From Entophlyctis helioformis (taxonomy: Eukaryota; Chytridiomycota; Chytridiomycetes; Chytridiales; Chytriomycetaceae), in NCBI GenBank assembly GCA_025526915.1, contig JAHLKH010000091.1:34633-98632 (forward strand): a stretch of 64,000 nt of DNA, written 5' to 3'. A program made the position numbers and the translations under genes. Position 1 is the first letter of the stretch, and each line of letters begins with the position of its first letter. Positions 36,100-45,797 of the stretch are shown piece after piece. The notes below the pieces were generated by a model. It worked only from the letters and a program-made list of their open reading frames with translations. It was not told the origin of the DNA and did not search any database.

Positions 36100-36242
36100 T
36101 TTTCAGTGGTGATGCTGATGGTGGTGTTACAGATGCGACAGATAGAGAGGGAGGGTGGAGAGAGAGTGAGAGGGTGGAGAGAGGAGAGAGAGGAGAGATC
36201 ACAACGGTCAGTGCCGTGTTAGCCGCAAAGACAAGACAGCCG
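36100..36242. repeat. Purine-rich GAGAGG/GGAGAGA repeat tract
   Basis: About 36137-36200 is an imperfect GA-rich tract (GAGAGGGAGGGTGGAGAGAG and relatives) on the plus strand. It lies between bL27m and the ZIP transporter, probably in the bL27m promoter or first intron. Confidence 0.6.
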
Positions 36243-37868
36243 TCACGCCTGGCTTACCTCGATCGACAGAATCATGGGAGTTGCAAAGCCAGCAAGCAGA
36301 CACGCAATCTGGGCACGGCTGAGCGACTTTTCGCCATGGCCGCCGCCCCGTCCTCGCTGTGGTGGTGGTATGCGCCATGCTCGTCGCTCTTGGTGTAGAT
36401 TTCTGGCAGAATATGCATCGTCGCCACGTACAGGAAAGTGCCTGCAGAGAACAGCAGGAGCACGCCTGTCCAATGCTGATTGCCCTGCGGATTGGCTGCC
36501 TCGGATTGCACCAGCGACAGGTACGTCATGATGGCTGCAACGGGTGCTGCCGCCGAGAACACAAAGAGGTGCTGCCGAATGGCGCGTCGCGTGTAACCCT
36601 CTTGCATCAGGAACGTGCAAAAGCCAAATGCCGAGGGTGCCTTGTGCAGCATGATGGCCAAAAACACAATGAAACCAAGGTTGTCTGTGCCTGTGCCATG
36701 CAAGATGGTGTGCATGTGTCAGCCGTCAGCGATTGGCTAGTTGGTTGGCTGGTTGGTTGGTTCAAGTTGGCTGCACTGGCTGTCAGACACGTACTGGAGA
36801 CAGACGCAGCACCAAGTGCAATGCCATCGGCAGCCGCGTGCACAATCAGGCCGACGCTGGCCGAGAGAGTCTTTTTCTTGGAATAGTGGGAATGCGAGTG
36901 CGAGTCTCTGAGCTCCGAGACAGCAATGCGCGATGTGCTTTGCGGGTGCGAATGCGTGGAGATCTGGTCCACCAGAAACATGAATGCGAATCCAGCAATG
37001 AGCGACGGTCCAATGTACTTGTGCGGCTCGTAGGCAGACTCGTGGCTGTGGCTGTGGCCTGGCGATGGCAATGCCGATTCTAACTCTTGCGCACCTTCGG
37101 GGCGATGCTGCTGGCTCTTGCTGTTGTTGTCAATCGCGCCAAGATTGCCTGCATCGGTGCCGTGGGTTGTGGCCTTGGGTACGCCGTTGGAGGATGGCAT
37201 CGTGACGTCTTCCAAATGGCTGTGCGAGTGGTCGTGCGAGTGGTCTGTTGGAGCAGGCGAGCGTTAGACTCGTGCCATGGCCGCACAGTGTGCACCATCC
37301 AGATCGCATCCAGATCAGTCTGACCTGCTTGTGCGCCACCACCTCCGCTGCTCACTTGGACGTTGCTGCTCGGCTCCTCGGCCGTTTCGGTGATGTTGAC
37401 TGGGGCTCTGCGCCATGCCATTGGAGCAGGGTGGATGCATGCCGCTCTGCCGACTGCTGAGATCCAGCCGAGGGCTCCGTAAAGTAGGCTCGCTTGCTTG
37501 GCAGCGATGATCCAGACGGCGGCGTGGACGGCGACGGCCTGCGAGGAATCAGGGCGTTTGCCAGGCTGTGGTCGTCAAAGGAGCGGCCGTCGTGCGAGTG
37601 GCCGTGGCGTCTCCATCTGCGGTGCTGCTGTGCTGCTGCGGCTGCTTCTGCGCAGCCGGCACAGCCGAGTACAGCGTCTCGACGCCCTCTGGCACAATCA
37701 CAACAAGCGCCGTGCCACAAGCAGGCCCGAGCCAAACGTGGACACGAGCCGCAGCCGCTCTTCGGAGAGCGACATGGCCAGCGGTAGGTTTCCAGCCAGG
37801 AACGAGCCGACGAGCATTGACGCAGACAGCAGCAGCAGCCATGCCAGCGACCCAGTCCCGCTGGCCAT
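36243..37868 (-). CDS. ZIP9-type zinc transporter (SLC39A9 family)
   Basis: ZIP9 proteins move zinc from the Golgi or cell exterior to the cytosol. The ATG is at 37866-37868. Reading on gives a first membrane span (LAWLLLLSASMLVGSFLAG), LPLAMSLSEERLRLVSTFGSG, then VIVPEGVETLY, the ZIP9-type first helix pair. A long His-rich loop follows (DHSHSHLEDV, GHSHSHE). Next come FAFMFLVDQI, the zinc-path helices VGLIVHAAADGIALGAA and FIVFLAIMLHKAPSAFGF, then FSAGTFLYVATMHILPEI and the last span AQIACLLAGFATPMIL. Two single-base gaps break the frame: near 37714 (GLLV/GTALVV) and in the CCCC run at 36346-36349 (HHHSEDG/HGEKSLS). Adding one base at each restores the family sequence. Introns lie near 36717-36790 and 37226-37350. 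Confidence 0.85.
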
Positions 37869-38201
37869 TATCGCTCAGACGTTTGTGGGTGTTGCAGACG
37901 CGCAGGCAAAGATGCGATCGCAGCACGGTGTGGCTGCGGCCGTGCCGCGCAGGCCGAGGCGGCCCCTCGCGCACGGTGCAGCCAGCAGGCATCCATGGGC
38001 CCGCCGTGCGCCGTGGATGTCTCTGGCCGCACTCGGGCTCGTCTGTCTGCAGCCACGCCGTGCTGCGATCGCATCTTGATCCGCCGTGGCTTTCCACGTC
38101 GGCCGTCAACAGCAGCAGCAGCAGCAGCACCAGTTGTGCAACGGCCTTGCAACGACCACACCAACAACAGCGACACCAGCGGCAACTCACCGAGCCCCAA
38201 G
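37869..38201. promoter_or_regulatory. Divergent promoter region, ZIP9 / RCY1, with a 29-bp inverted repeat
   Basis: This 333-bp GC-rich region holds inverted arms of 29 bp at 37909-37937 and 38049-38077, with one mismatch. Each arm contains the palindrome GCGATCGC. The loop between them is 111 bp. Downstream there is a CAG-rich run (CAGCAGCAGCAGCAGCAGCACC, 38109-38131). No TATA box is evident. Confidence 0.6.
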
Positions 38202-41200
38202 ATGATGCGCAGACAGGCATCCGCACAGCCTGCACAGGCCGTCCCGCCCAAGCCCATCACATCGCTGCCGCCAGACATTGTCGCCCGGATCTTCAGCTGG
38301 CTGCCCGTCGCCGAGCTGTCCAAGGTGGCTCGAGTATCGAGGCGCTTCAAAATCCTGGCCTACAGCGACGATGTGTACACCAACAAGCTCAGGGCGCTGG
38401 GCATGCTGCGTGCAGGCACGTCTGCATCCGCATCCGCCTCCACCGCTGCTTCCGCCTCTGCCGATGCGGCTGGGCATGCCAGCGGCAGCGCCGCCGACGA
38501 GGCCGCCGACGAGCTCATTGTGCGTCTGAGGCAGCTGCCTGGCGGCCAGTATCTGTCCGCAAACACAAAGTACCTCGAGACCGGCTCGTTTGCCCTCACG
38601 GGCAGCAATGCCTCTGCAGCTCCGGCTCCCTCGGCAGCCCCGTCTGGCGCAGCCGATACGGCGAGTCCTCCCCCGCTCGTGACCGCCGCCTCCACGACGC
38701 CGCAGAGCCAGGCATCGTCCACATCGCCGCATACGCCACCTGCCGAATCGTCGCCACTGGGTGGTGCAGCAGGCAGCCCTTCATCCGCGGATCCACAGAA
38801 ACAGCAGCAGATCACATCCGCCCTCCCCGACATGAAGCACTCGTCGCTCATTATTGGCGCTGGCGGGCTCAAGGCTGCGTTGGCCAACCAGAAGAAACAG
38901 CAACAACAGCAGCAGAAGCCGGGATCAGCCGCAGAAAAGACTGCCAATGCAGCGTCGGCCGGCGTGCTGGGTCGCGCTCTAGGCACAAGCTCAGCGTCGG
39001 GCGGTGCGCCAGCGTTCCGGTCGGGCAAGACGCCCGCGACGAGTTCAAAGCCATCTACAGCCGCCTCGCCCCGTACTACTACGACTTCCGCCACAAGCAA
39101 AACGATTCCAAGCTGTTCAAGGACTACAAGGACAGTCCGCAGATTGGCGCGCTGCTCAACTGTCTGCGGCAGCTGGACCGCGCCAAGTTTGTGGAAGACA
39201 ATGACGAGATCAGCTTCAGCCTGGAAACGACGATTGAGTGGTTCGAGTCGATGGTGCTTGGCCAGTTTGAGAACGCGTACGACCGCCACGACGTGGACGA
39301 GATGCGCAAGAATGCCAGCGCGTCGTTCCAGCTCAACGGCGGCCTCTCGTGCGTCAACGTGTTCATTTCCAAGAACCCCATCTTCTTTGACCACACGTAC
39401 AACCCGAGTCTGGTGGCGTCCAAGCTGCCCACGTCGACGGGGCCGTCTGTGGGGTACGCCCTGGCGGACGACTTTGCCAAGTTCATGGACTACACGCTCG
39501 GCAACTGCCAGAAGCAAGCCGAGCTCATCTCCAAGATCTTTGTGCCCGAGGTCAATGCCATGACGCTCTTTGTCAACAAGGTGTTTGAGGACTCGATCTC
39601 CGAGTACATGTCGGCGATTCTGTCGGCGGCCAAGACGCGCGAGCATCTGGGCATCTACTTGCACACGCTCGCAACGTCCGTGTACTCGTGCATGCAGTTT
39701 GTTGATCTGATTGCGCGCAACCCCTATGGCGTGCAGGTGGACGTGGACGTCATTCAGAGCGGCGTGCGCGAGCTGATCAAGCCGTACACGGACAAGTACA
39801 TTGACCAGGAGATGGAGTATCTGTCTGCTCGGTACAAGGCCGAGCTTGAGAAGTGGAACAACAGGGTGGGTGGCGACTGGAACACTGTGAATGCATGCAT
39901 GCATGCGTGGATGGCATGGATTGGCATGGATTAGCGTGTTGGCGATTCACTAACGCGCATGGCGTTGAGCCAATAGAACAAGGACAAGAAGAAGAAGGAG
40001 CAGGGCAACGCAGACTACATGGATGCAGAGCAAGCACAGGCACACAAGCGCTATGTCATGAACACGATGAAGGCCATCATGTTTGCGCCAGTCACGCTCA
40101 CCAAGTCGCTCGTCCAGTTTGGCTCGCTGGCGACGGGGAGCAGCGGCAGCGGCCCGCTTCTTGACGGCAAGTCCAAGCAAGACAAGCAGGCGCTCCTGAC
40201 CGACGCAGAGCCCATCTCGGCAGATGGATCCATGGAGTCGCCTGGCACGGATACTGAGGGCACGACCTATTCTCTGGATAACGGGTCGCTGAATTCGCTG
40301 GTGTCGCTGGAGCTGTCGCTGCATCTCATGCACGGCAACAAGGAGAGTTTGGGACGCGCGCTGGTGATTTCAACCACGACCGATGTCACCAAAATGTGCG
40401 TCTGTCTTGCCTTTCCTGTTGCGTGCGATGCCACTGCAGGATGTGCTGACTGTCAACCGATGATGCAGCCGGCCGAATGTCCAGCGCGTCTTTATCGCGC
40501 TGCTCAAGGCCATTGGCGAGAAGCACATGAAGCCGGCATTTGCTGCGTACGTTTAGGATGCTTGTGTCGCGAATCCCTGCAGTCACGGTTGCTGATCTTG
40601 TCCATGACGATTGCAGGGCCATTGAAGTGATGAGCAAGTCTGGGCCAGTCGATGCGGATGACAACAACAAGATGGTCAACATGGACTCGCTGCAGTTTTT
40701 TGAGCTCGTGCACATTGCCGATCTGATCCAGCAAATGGTCGACGTGTACTACAACGAGGACGTTGTGAGTGCATTGCCGGACAGTTCCGCTCGATGCCGT
40801 CATCCTTGTCTGACACGGAACTGGGACAGAAACTCTGGATCGACGAGCAAGACTTTTTGTCAGACATTGTCGTCGAGAAGAAGATTTTCGAGCGCATTCT
40901 GGACGACAGTGTGGCGGGCGGCATGGACAAGGCGATCCAGCTGCTTGTCAACCAGTGCGAGTACATTCTGTTGTCGCACCAGCAGCTGACGGACTACAAC
41001 CCTCCCGAAAACACGCTCTCGGACTGGAAGCCGACGGTGGCGTGTCAAAAGGTCGTGGCGTGTCTCAGCTCGCATGCCAAGCTGATTGGTGGCGTCACTG
41101 AAAAGAACACGGTTGAGGTGTTTTTCAGCGAGGTTGGCGTCCGGCTGTTCAAGTAAGTTGTGGCCGTGTTATGGATGGATGGATGTGGTAGCCCTGACCG

Positions 41201-41620
41201 ACCATGCTCTCCATGGCAGTGTGATTACCAAGAACATTAGACGGCTCCAGGTCAGCCAAACGGGGGCCATGCAGCTCATTTGGTAGGCTTGGCTGGGCCG
41301 CTTGTCAATTGCCGTCCATTCCCTGCCATGGGGAGGAGGATGCTCACACTGGCATGGCACGCAACAGCGACATGAACAGATACTATGAATGGGCTCTCAC
41401 GTGCCGAGTCACATCGATTACAAAACTGTTCTCGGTGCTCAAGGAGCTCGGCAACCTGTTCCTTGCCGATGGCAGTGAAGAGCTGCGCAAGCTGGTGCAC
41501 GACGCGCCTCGGTTCCAAGGTGCGCTGCGCATCGAGGAGATTTACGAGCTGCTGCAGTCTCGGACAGACTACCACAAGATCAAGAAGCAGGTCGAGGCCA
41601 AAGAGTGCATCATCCAGTAG
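38202..41620 (+). CDS. RCY1: Recyclin-1 (F-box plus Sec10-like domain)
   Basis: Rcy1 is an F-box protein that recycles plasma-membrane cargo through endosomes and binds Skp1 and Rab GTPases. The start is MMRRQAS at 38202. The F-box follows at once: ITSLPPDIVARIFSWLPVAE, LSKVARVSRRFKILAYSDD. After an Ala/Ser/Pro-rich linker the Sec10-like domain begins DEFKAIYSRLAPYYYDF, with LNGGLSCVNVFISKNPIFF and AMTLFVNKVFEDSISEYMS. It continues over seven exons to YILLSHQQLTDYNPPEN, GVTEKNTVEVFFSEVGV and the stop at 41618-41620. One frame break lies at about 39027-39030, where GGCAAGACGCC would need one more G to read GKDARDEFKAI. This is the third such one-base gap in the window. Confidence 0.92.
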
Positions 41621-41791
41621 ACGTGGCGGTTGTTTCAGCTGCACACAGTGGCGTGCTGCCCAGACTTTTGTTCTTTCTCTCTCAGTTGTATTGCCCATGT
41701 GGCACGTTCGGTTCCATTGAAAGGGGCTGTGGCCCTATTCCCCTAGCAACAGATTGCGCATGTTATTGTTTGATCGTGTGGCCGTTGCCGC

Positions 41792-43596
41792 CTATCCATA
41801 GTTTGGGAACGTAGGATCGATGGTGCGCGACCATTCCTCCAGACCGCCAATGATATCGAATGCACTCTCGATGCCACCGGCCTTGAGCGTCCTGACCGCC
41901 ATCTGAGAATCATTGCCACGCCGACACACGACAAAGACTGTTGATGGAAGAAGCAGCGTGTCAGCCATGGAACAGCTGGGCACAATGGAATGGATGAAAC
42001 GCTGTGCGCCTTGCCTGGTGGCGGGGTCTGTGTGCCCGTGTCCAACGCAACGCGACTGCGGTGCTGCACAATCTCTGGTAACCTTTCTTGCAGCTTGTCA
42101 AACGGCACGTCTGGCATCCGTCGGGTCAGCGACTTGGCTGCCAGGTCAGCCGACCAGCAACACTTACGAAGAGAGTTTGGCAACGCGCAGATCTCAAACT
42201 GCATTTGGTCGCGGACATCAACCAGCACATGCGGCGCTCCAGAGTCGGCAACATCGCGGTACGCTTGGACCGACACGCGCTCGTGAGGCTCCAAAAGATG
42301 CACGTCTGGCGTCTTGTCGTCTGGCGCCGAGCCACAAAACTGGACATAGTCGATGGGCTCAGTGATGGTGGGGTTGTCGCCACAGACGGCGCAGTTGGGG
42401 CTTTTGCCGCGCAGTTTGACTGAGCGGAACGAGCCGGCCACCGCGTCAAAGAGCAGCAGCTTCTGCGAGTAGCTTGTGGGAATGCCTGCAACGAGTTTGA
42501 TGACCTCGAGTGCCTGAATGCACCCGATGATTCCTGGGACTGAACTCGAGACGTGCATGAGTAGTCGTGCATGCAACAGCGGCGTTGGTTGGCAGGCTGC
42601 TCACCGACTCCAAGAACGCCTCCCTCGCTGCAGTTTGTGACCGTCTCTGGCGGTGGCGGGACCGGAAAGATGCATCTGTAGCACGGCCCGCCTTGGTGGT
42701 TATAAACAGTCAACTGCGATGAATGGGCAGCATCAGGGGGCGGGTGGTCAGATCGTGGCTGGGCTGCTGTCTGCACGTGCGGCGTACCTGACCATCCATC
42801 CGAAGCGCGCTTCCGGACACGAGCGTCTTGTTCAGGAGGACGCTGGCGTCGTTGAGGAGGTACCGAGTGGCGACATTGTCTGTTGCATCCACAATGATGT
42901 CGAACCTGCCGACACGGAGCGCAGATCCAGAGTCAGCCGCGGCCGCCTTGGATGCGTGTGCACGATGGAGGCACTTGCTCTCTGACAATGTCCAGCACGT
43001 TGGTGCGATCAATGAGCGTGTTGAATGTGGTGCACTTGACCAGCGAGGACAGCCTGGGCAGAGGCGCATGGCATGCATCGCAGGTCAGCATCGCCAGCGC
43101 ATTGGCAGCGTGCCTCTGAGGGAGCATCCAGAGCCTCTGCCTACTCTGCGACGGCCTGTGCAGCCGAATCCGCCTTGAGCGTGCCGACGCGGGCTTCTGT
43201 GTGGACCACCTGGCGCTGCAGGTTGCTTGCCTCGACACTGTCGTAGTCGACGATGCCCAGATGGCCTGTGCATGGCGAGCGCCTTCAGTCAGAGAGGGCA
43301 CGACATGGCACGACGCAGTATGGCATGGCAACACAGAGCACGGCAGGCCATGCACCGACGCACCAATGCCAGCAGCAGCCAGATACAGAATGACCGGCGA
43401 CCCGATGCCGCCCGCGCCGACCACGAGCACCTTTGCATTGCACAGCCGCTCCTGGCCTGTGTGGCTCGAGCGGGTTAGCCGCAGCGTCTCGCTCTCTGCA
43501 GCGTGTGGCAGCAAGCGGCTCACCGGCCACGCCAATGTCACGCAGCAGCAGCTGCCGCGAGTACCGCTCGACCTGAGCCTGGCTGAGCCCGTGCAT
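41792..43596 (-). CDS. UBA4: UBA4/MOCS3, E1-like adenylyltransferase and sulfurtransferase
   Basis: Uba4 activates Urm1 by adenylation and passes it sulfur, for tRNA wobble-uridine thiolation and protein urmylation. The start is [18 protein letters not shown] at 43594-43596. Exons carry [12 protein letters not shown] (ATP site), [39 protein letters not shown], the zinc ligands CYRCIFP and CAVCG, and the catalytic cysteine in [13 protein letters not shown]. The C-terminal rhodanese domain includes [19 protein letters not shown] and the persulfide cysteine in [13 protein letters not shown]. The stop is at 41792-41794. There are at least six short introns. The start lies 140 bp from the CPA1 leader uORF on the other strand. 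Confidence 0.92.
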
Positions 43597-43735
43597 GCCA
43601 AGCACAGAAAACCAAAGACGCTCTTTGCCGCCAAAAAGCAAACACCTGCCTACCCCTCAGCGCACTCGCCCGCACTCGCCCCGTCACTCACTGCACACGC
43701 CCCCGCACACCCCGCCCACCCCGCAGCGCCTGTGA

Positions 43736-44037
43736 ATGCCGCAGTACTCGCACGCCTACTCGCACGCCGCAGAACAGACCGCTTTGGACTACATCTCTGA
43801 CCAGGTGCGTTGCTGCCGCTGTTGCCTCTGCTGCTGTCGCCTCTGCTGCTTTCGCACTCTGCTGCGTTGATGGCAGTGCCCATGCAGCACGTGCGTGTGC
43901 GTGCGTGCGTGCGTGCCAGGCGGGAACAGCAACGGGCACTCGCACTCACTCACTCACTCACTCACTCACTCACTCACTCTCCCACTCACACTCACTCGCT
44001 CTCACTCCCACAGGTCTACAAGTGCGCCGGCTACTGA
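43736..44037 (+). CDS. Arginine attenuator-like leader peptide (spliced uORF of CPA1), 30 aa
   Basis: Two exons, 43736-43804 and 44014-44037, join across a GTGCGT...CCCACAG intron to give 30 codons. The C-terminal half reads AEQTALDYISDQVYKCAGY. The arginine attenuator peptides of Neurospora arg-2 and yeast CPA1 share the core (T/C)-x-x-DY-x-SD-x-x-W, and the aspartate-tyrosine...serine-aspartate part matches here at residues 18-22; tyrosine replaces tryptophan. In those fungi the peptide stalls the ribosome when arginine is high and so lowers CPA1 expression. It is positioned as expected, upstream of CPA1 on the same strand with 213 nt between its stop and the CPA1 start. If the intron is kept, the peptide gets an unrelated Cys-rich tail. 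Confidence 0.8.
43805..44013 (+). repeat. uORF intron with (ACTC)n microsatellite
   Basis: This 209-bp intron splits the leader peptide of CPA1. Its 3' half holds about ten tandem ACTC units at 43939-43980 and further CACTC-rich sequence up to the acceptor, giving a strong pyrimidine-rich tract. The intron is about twice as long as the others in the window. Confidence 0.75.
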
Positions 44038-44250
44038 ATCCCCGCGCTCTCTCTCTCTTATCGCCTCCTTCTCTCTCTTATCGCCCACTCCCGCTCTCTC
44101 CCTCTCGCTCTTCCCTGACTCTTCCCCGCCCGCTCCTTCCTCGCGCTCGCTGATTCATTCTCCCTCGCTCCGCACGCGTCAATCCCGTCACTCGCGTCAC
44201 TCGCGTCACTCCCTCACTCGCGTCTCCCTCTCTCGCTCGCTCTCCTTCAC

Positions 44251-45744
44251 ATGCTTTCCTCGCTCGTCGCCGCCCAGTCCAAGCGCGCGGCCGCGTCCGC
44301 CTCGTCTGCCGCCGCTGCCCTCTGCCGCAGATCCCTGGCCTCCTGCGCCCCCCTCCGTCCCACCCCCAGTGCCCGTGCCTCGATCCTCCCCGACCCCGAC
44401 CCCCGCTCTGAAGCCGCTGCCTTGTCCAAGACCACCACCAACGGTCGCGCCTCTGTCCCTGCGTCTGTATCTGCGTCGCTGCCTGCATCTGTATCTGCGT
44501 CGGTCTCGGCGGCAGAGCCACGCTTGGCCCCCGCCACCCTCCGTCTGCAATCGGGCGACTTGTTCGCCGCGACCTCGTTTGGCGCTCCCCTCTCGCCCTC
44601 CCTGCCCGTCACCGGCGAGGTCGTCTTCACCACGTCCATTGTCGGCTACCCAGAGTCCATGACCGATCCGTCGTACCGCGGCCAGATCCTCGTCTTCACC
44701 CAGCCGCTGGTTGGCAACTACGGCGTGCCTCCTCCAAGCCGCGACGAGTTTGGCCTGCTCAAGCACTTTGAGAGCAGCAACATCCAGGTCAAGGGCATCA
44801 TTGTCAATGACTACGCCACCCACTACTCGCACTGGAACGCCATCGAGTCGCTCGGCCAGTGGTGCGCTCGCCAGGGCATTCCCGCCCTCTCAGGCGTCGA
44901 CACGCGCGCCATCGTCACTCTCCTCCGCAGCCGTGGCTCGACCCTGGGCGAGATCTGCGTCAGTGGAAATGCCAGTCCCCCCGCGCCCACCTCTGGCACC
45001 ATCCTGCCCGGACTCGACGACCCCACCACGCAGAATCTCGTCGCGCAGGTGTCGTGCTCGGCCAAGACCGTCTACAACCAAGGCGCCAGCCTCAAGATCG
45101 CCTTGATTGACTGCGGCGTCAAGCAGAACATCATTCGTTGCCTGGCCAAGCGCGGCGCCGAAGTCACCGTCGTTCCATGGGACTATAACATTCTTGCCGA
45201 CGGCGAGGACGCATACGACGGCGTCTTCATCTCGAATGGCCCGGGCAATCCTGCAAAGTGCCAGGCCACGGTCAGGAACCTGAGCGCCTTGATGGACCAC
45301 CAACGCGCGACTGGCAAGATCGTGCCCATCTTTGGCATCTGCATGGGCCACCAGCTCCTCGGCCTGGCTGCGGGCTTCAAGTCGTTCAAGCTGCCGTTTG
45401 GCAACCGTGGACACAACCAGCCAGCCATCAATCTCTTGGACGGCAGCTGCGTGATCACGTCGCAGAACCACGGATTCGCGCTCGACGACTCGCCGCATGC
45501 CATCCCGACCGGCTGGGCACCCTACTTCCGCAACGCCAACGACGGCACCAACGAAGGCATCCGCCACGTCTCGCTGCCGTACTCGAGCGTGCAGTTCCAT
45601 CCTGAAGCCATGGGTGGTCCGTGGGACACTGAGTTTTTGTTCGAGTCGTTCCTGGCCGACGTTCGCTCGTTCAAGACCATGCGCCAGTCCAGCCCTCCGC
45701 CCACCATTGCCACCGAGCACACTGCCGCCACAGCCTCGCTCTGA
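44251..45744 (+). CDS. CPA1: Arginine-specific carbamoyl-phosphate synthase, small (glutaminase) subunit
   Basis: CPA1 hydrolyses glutamine and passes ammonia to the large subunit for arginine synthesis. It is intronless, 497 aa. The N-terminal 80 or so residues are rich in Ala, Ser and Arg with no acidic residues until DPDP, a probable mitochondrial presequence. The conserved small-subunit domain starts LRLQSGDLFAATSFGAP with GEVVFTTSIVGYPESMTDPSY. The class I glutamine amidotransferase domain carries the catalytic cysteine in FGICMGHQLLGL, NHGFALD, and the His-Glu pair in VQFHPEAMGGPWDT. A leader uORF upstream resembles the arginine attenuator, so arginine-dependent translational control is likely. 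Confidence 0.96.
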   Translation: MLSSLVAAQSKRAAASASSAAAALCRRSLASCAPLRPTPSARASILPDPDPRSEAAALSKTTTNGRASVPASVSASLPASVSASVSAAEPRLAPATLRLQSGDLFAATSFGAPLSPSLPVTGEVVFTTSIVGYPESMTDPSYRGQILVFTQPLVGNYGVPPPSRDEFGLLKHFESSNIQVKGIIVNDYATHYSHWNAIESLGQWCARQGIPALSGVDTRAIVTLLRSRGSTLGEICVSGNASPPAPTSGTILPGLDDPTTQNLVAQVSCSAKTVYNQGASLKIALIDCGVKQNIIRCLAKRGAEVTVVPWDYNILADGEDAYDGVFISNGPGNPAKCQATVRNLSALMDHQRATGKIVPIFGICMGHQLLGLAAGFKSFKLPFGNRGHNQPAINLLDGSCVITSQNHGFALDDSPHAIPTGWAPYFRNANDGTNEGIRHVSLPYSSVQFHPEAMGGPWDTEFLFESFLADVRSFKTMRQSSPPPTIATEHTAATASL

Positions 45745-45797
45745 CTGGCATCTCTCTTGTGGCCCTCCTCATCCATCATTTTCTTGACCTTGCTTGA

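Noticed and set aside
43939..43980. Telomere-like repeat (ACTC)n
   Set aside because: It is a short microsatellite within an intron, with normal genes on both sides.
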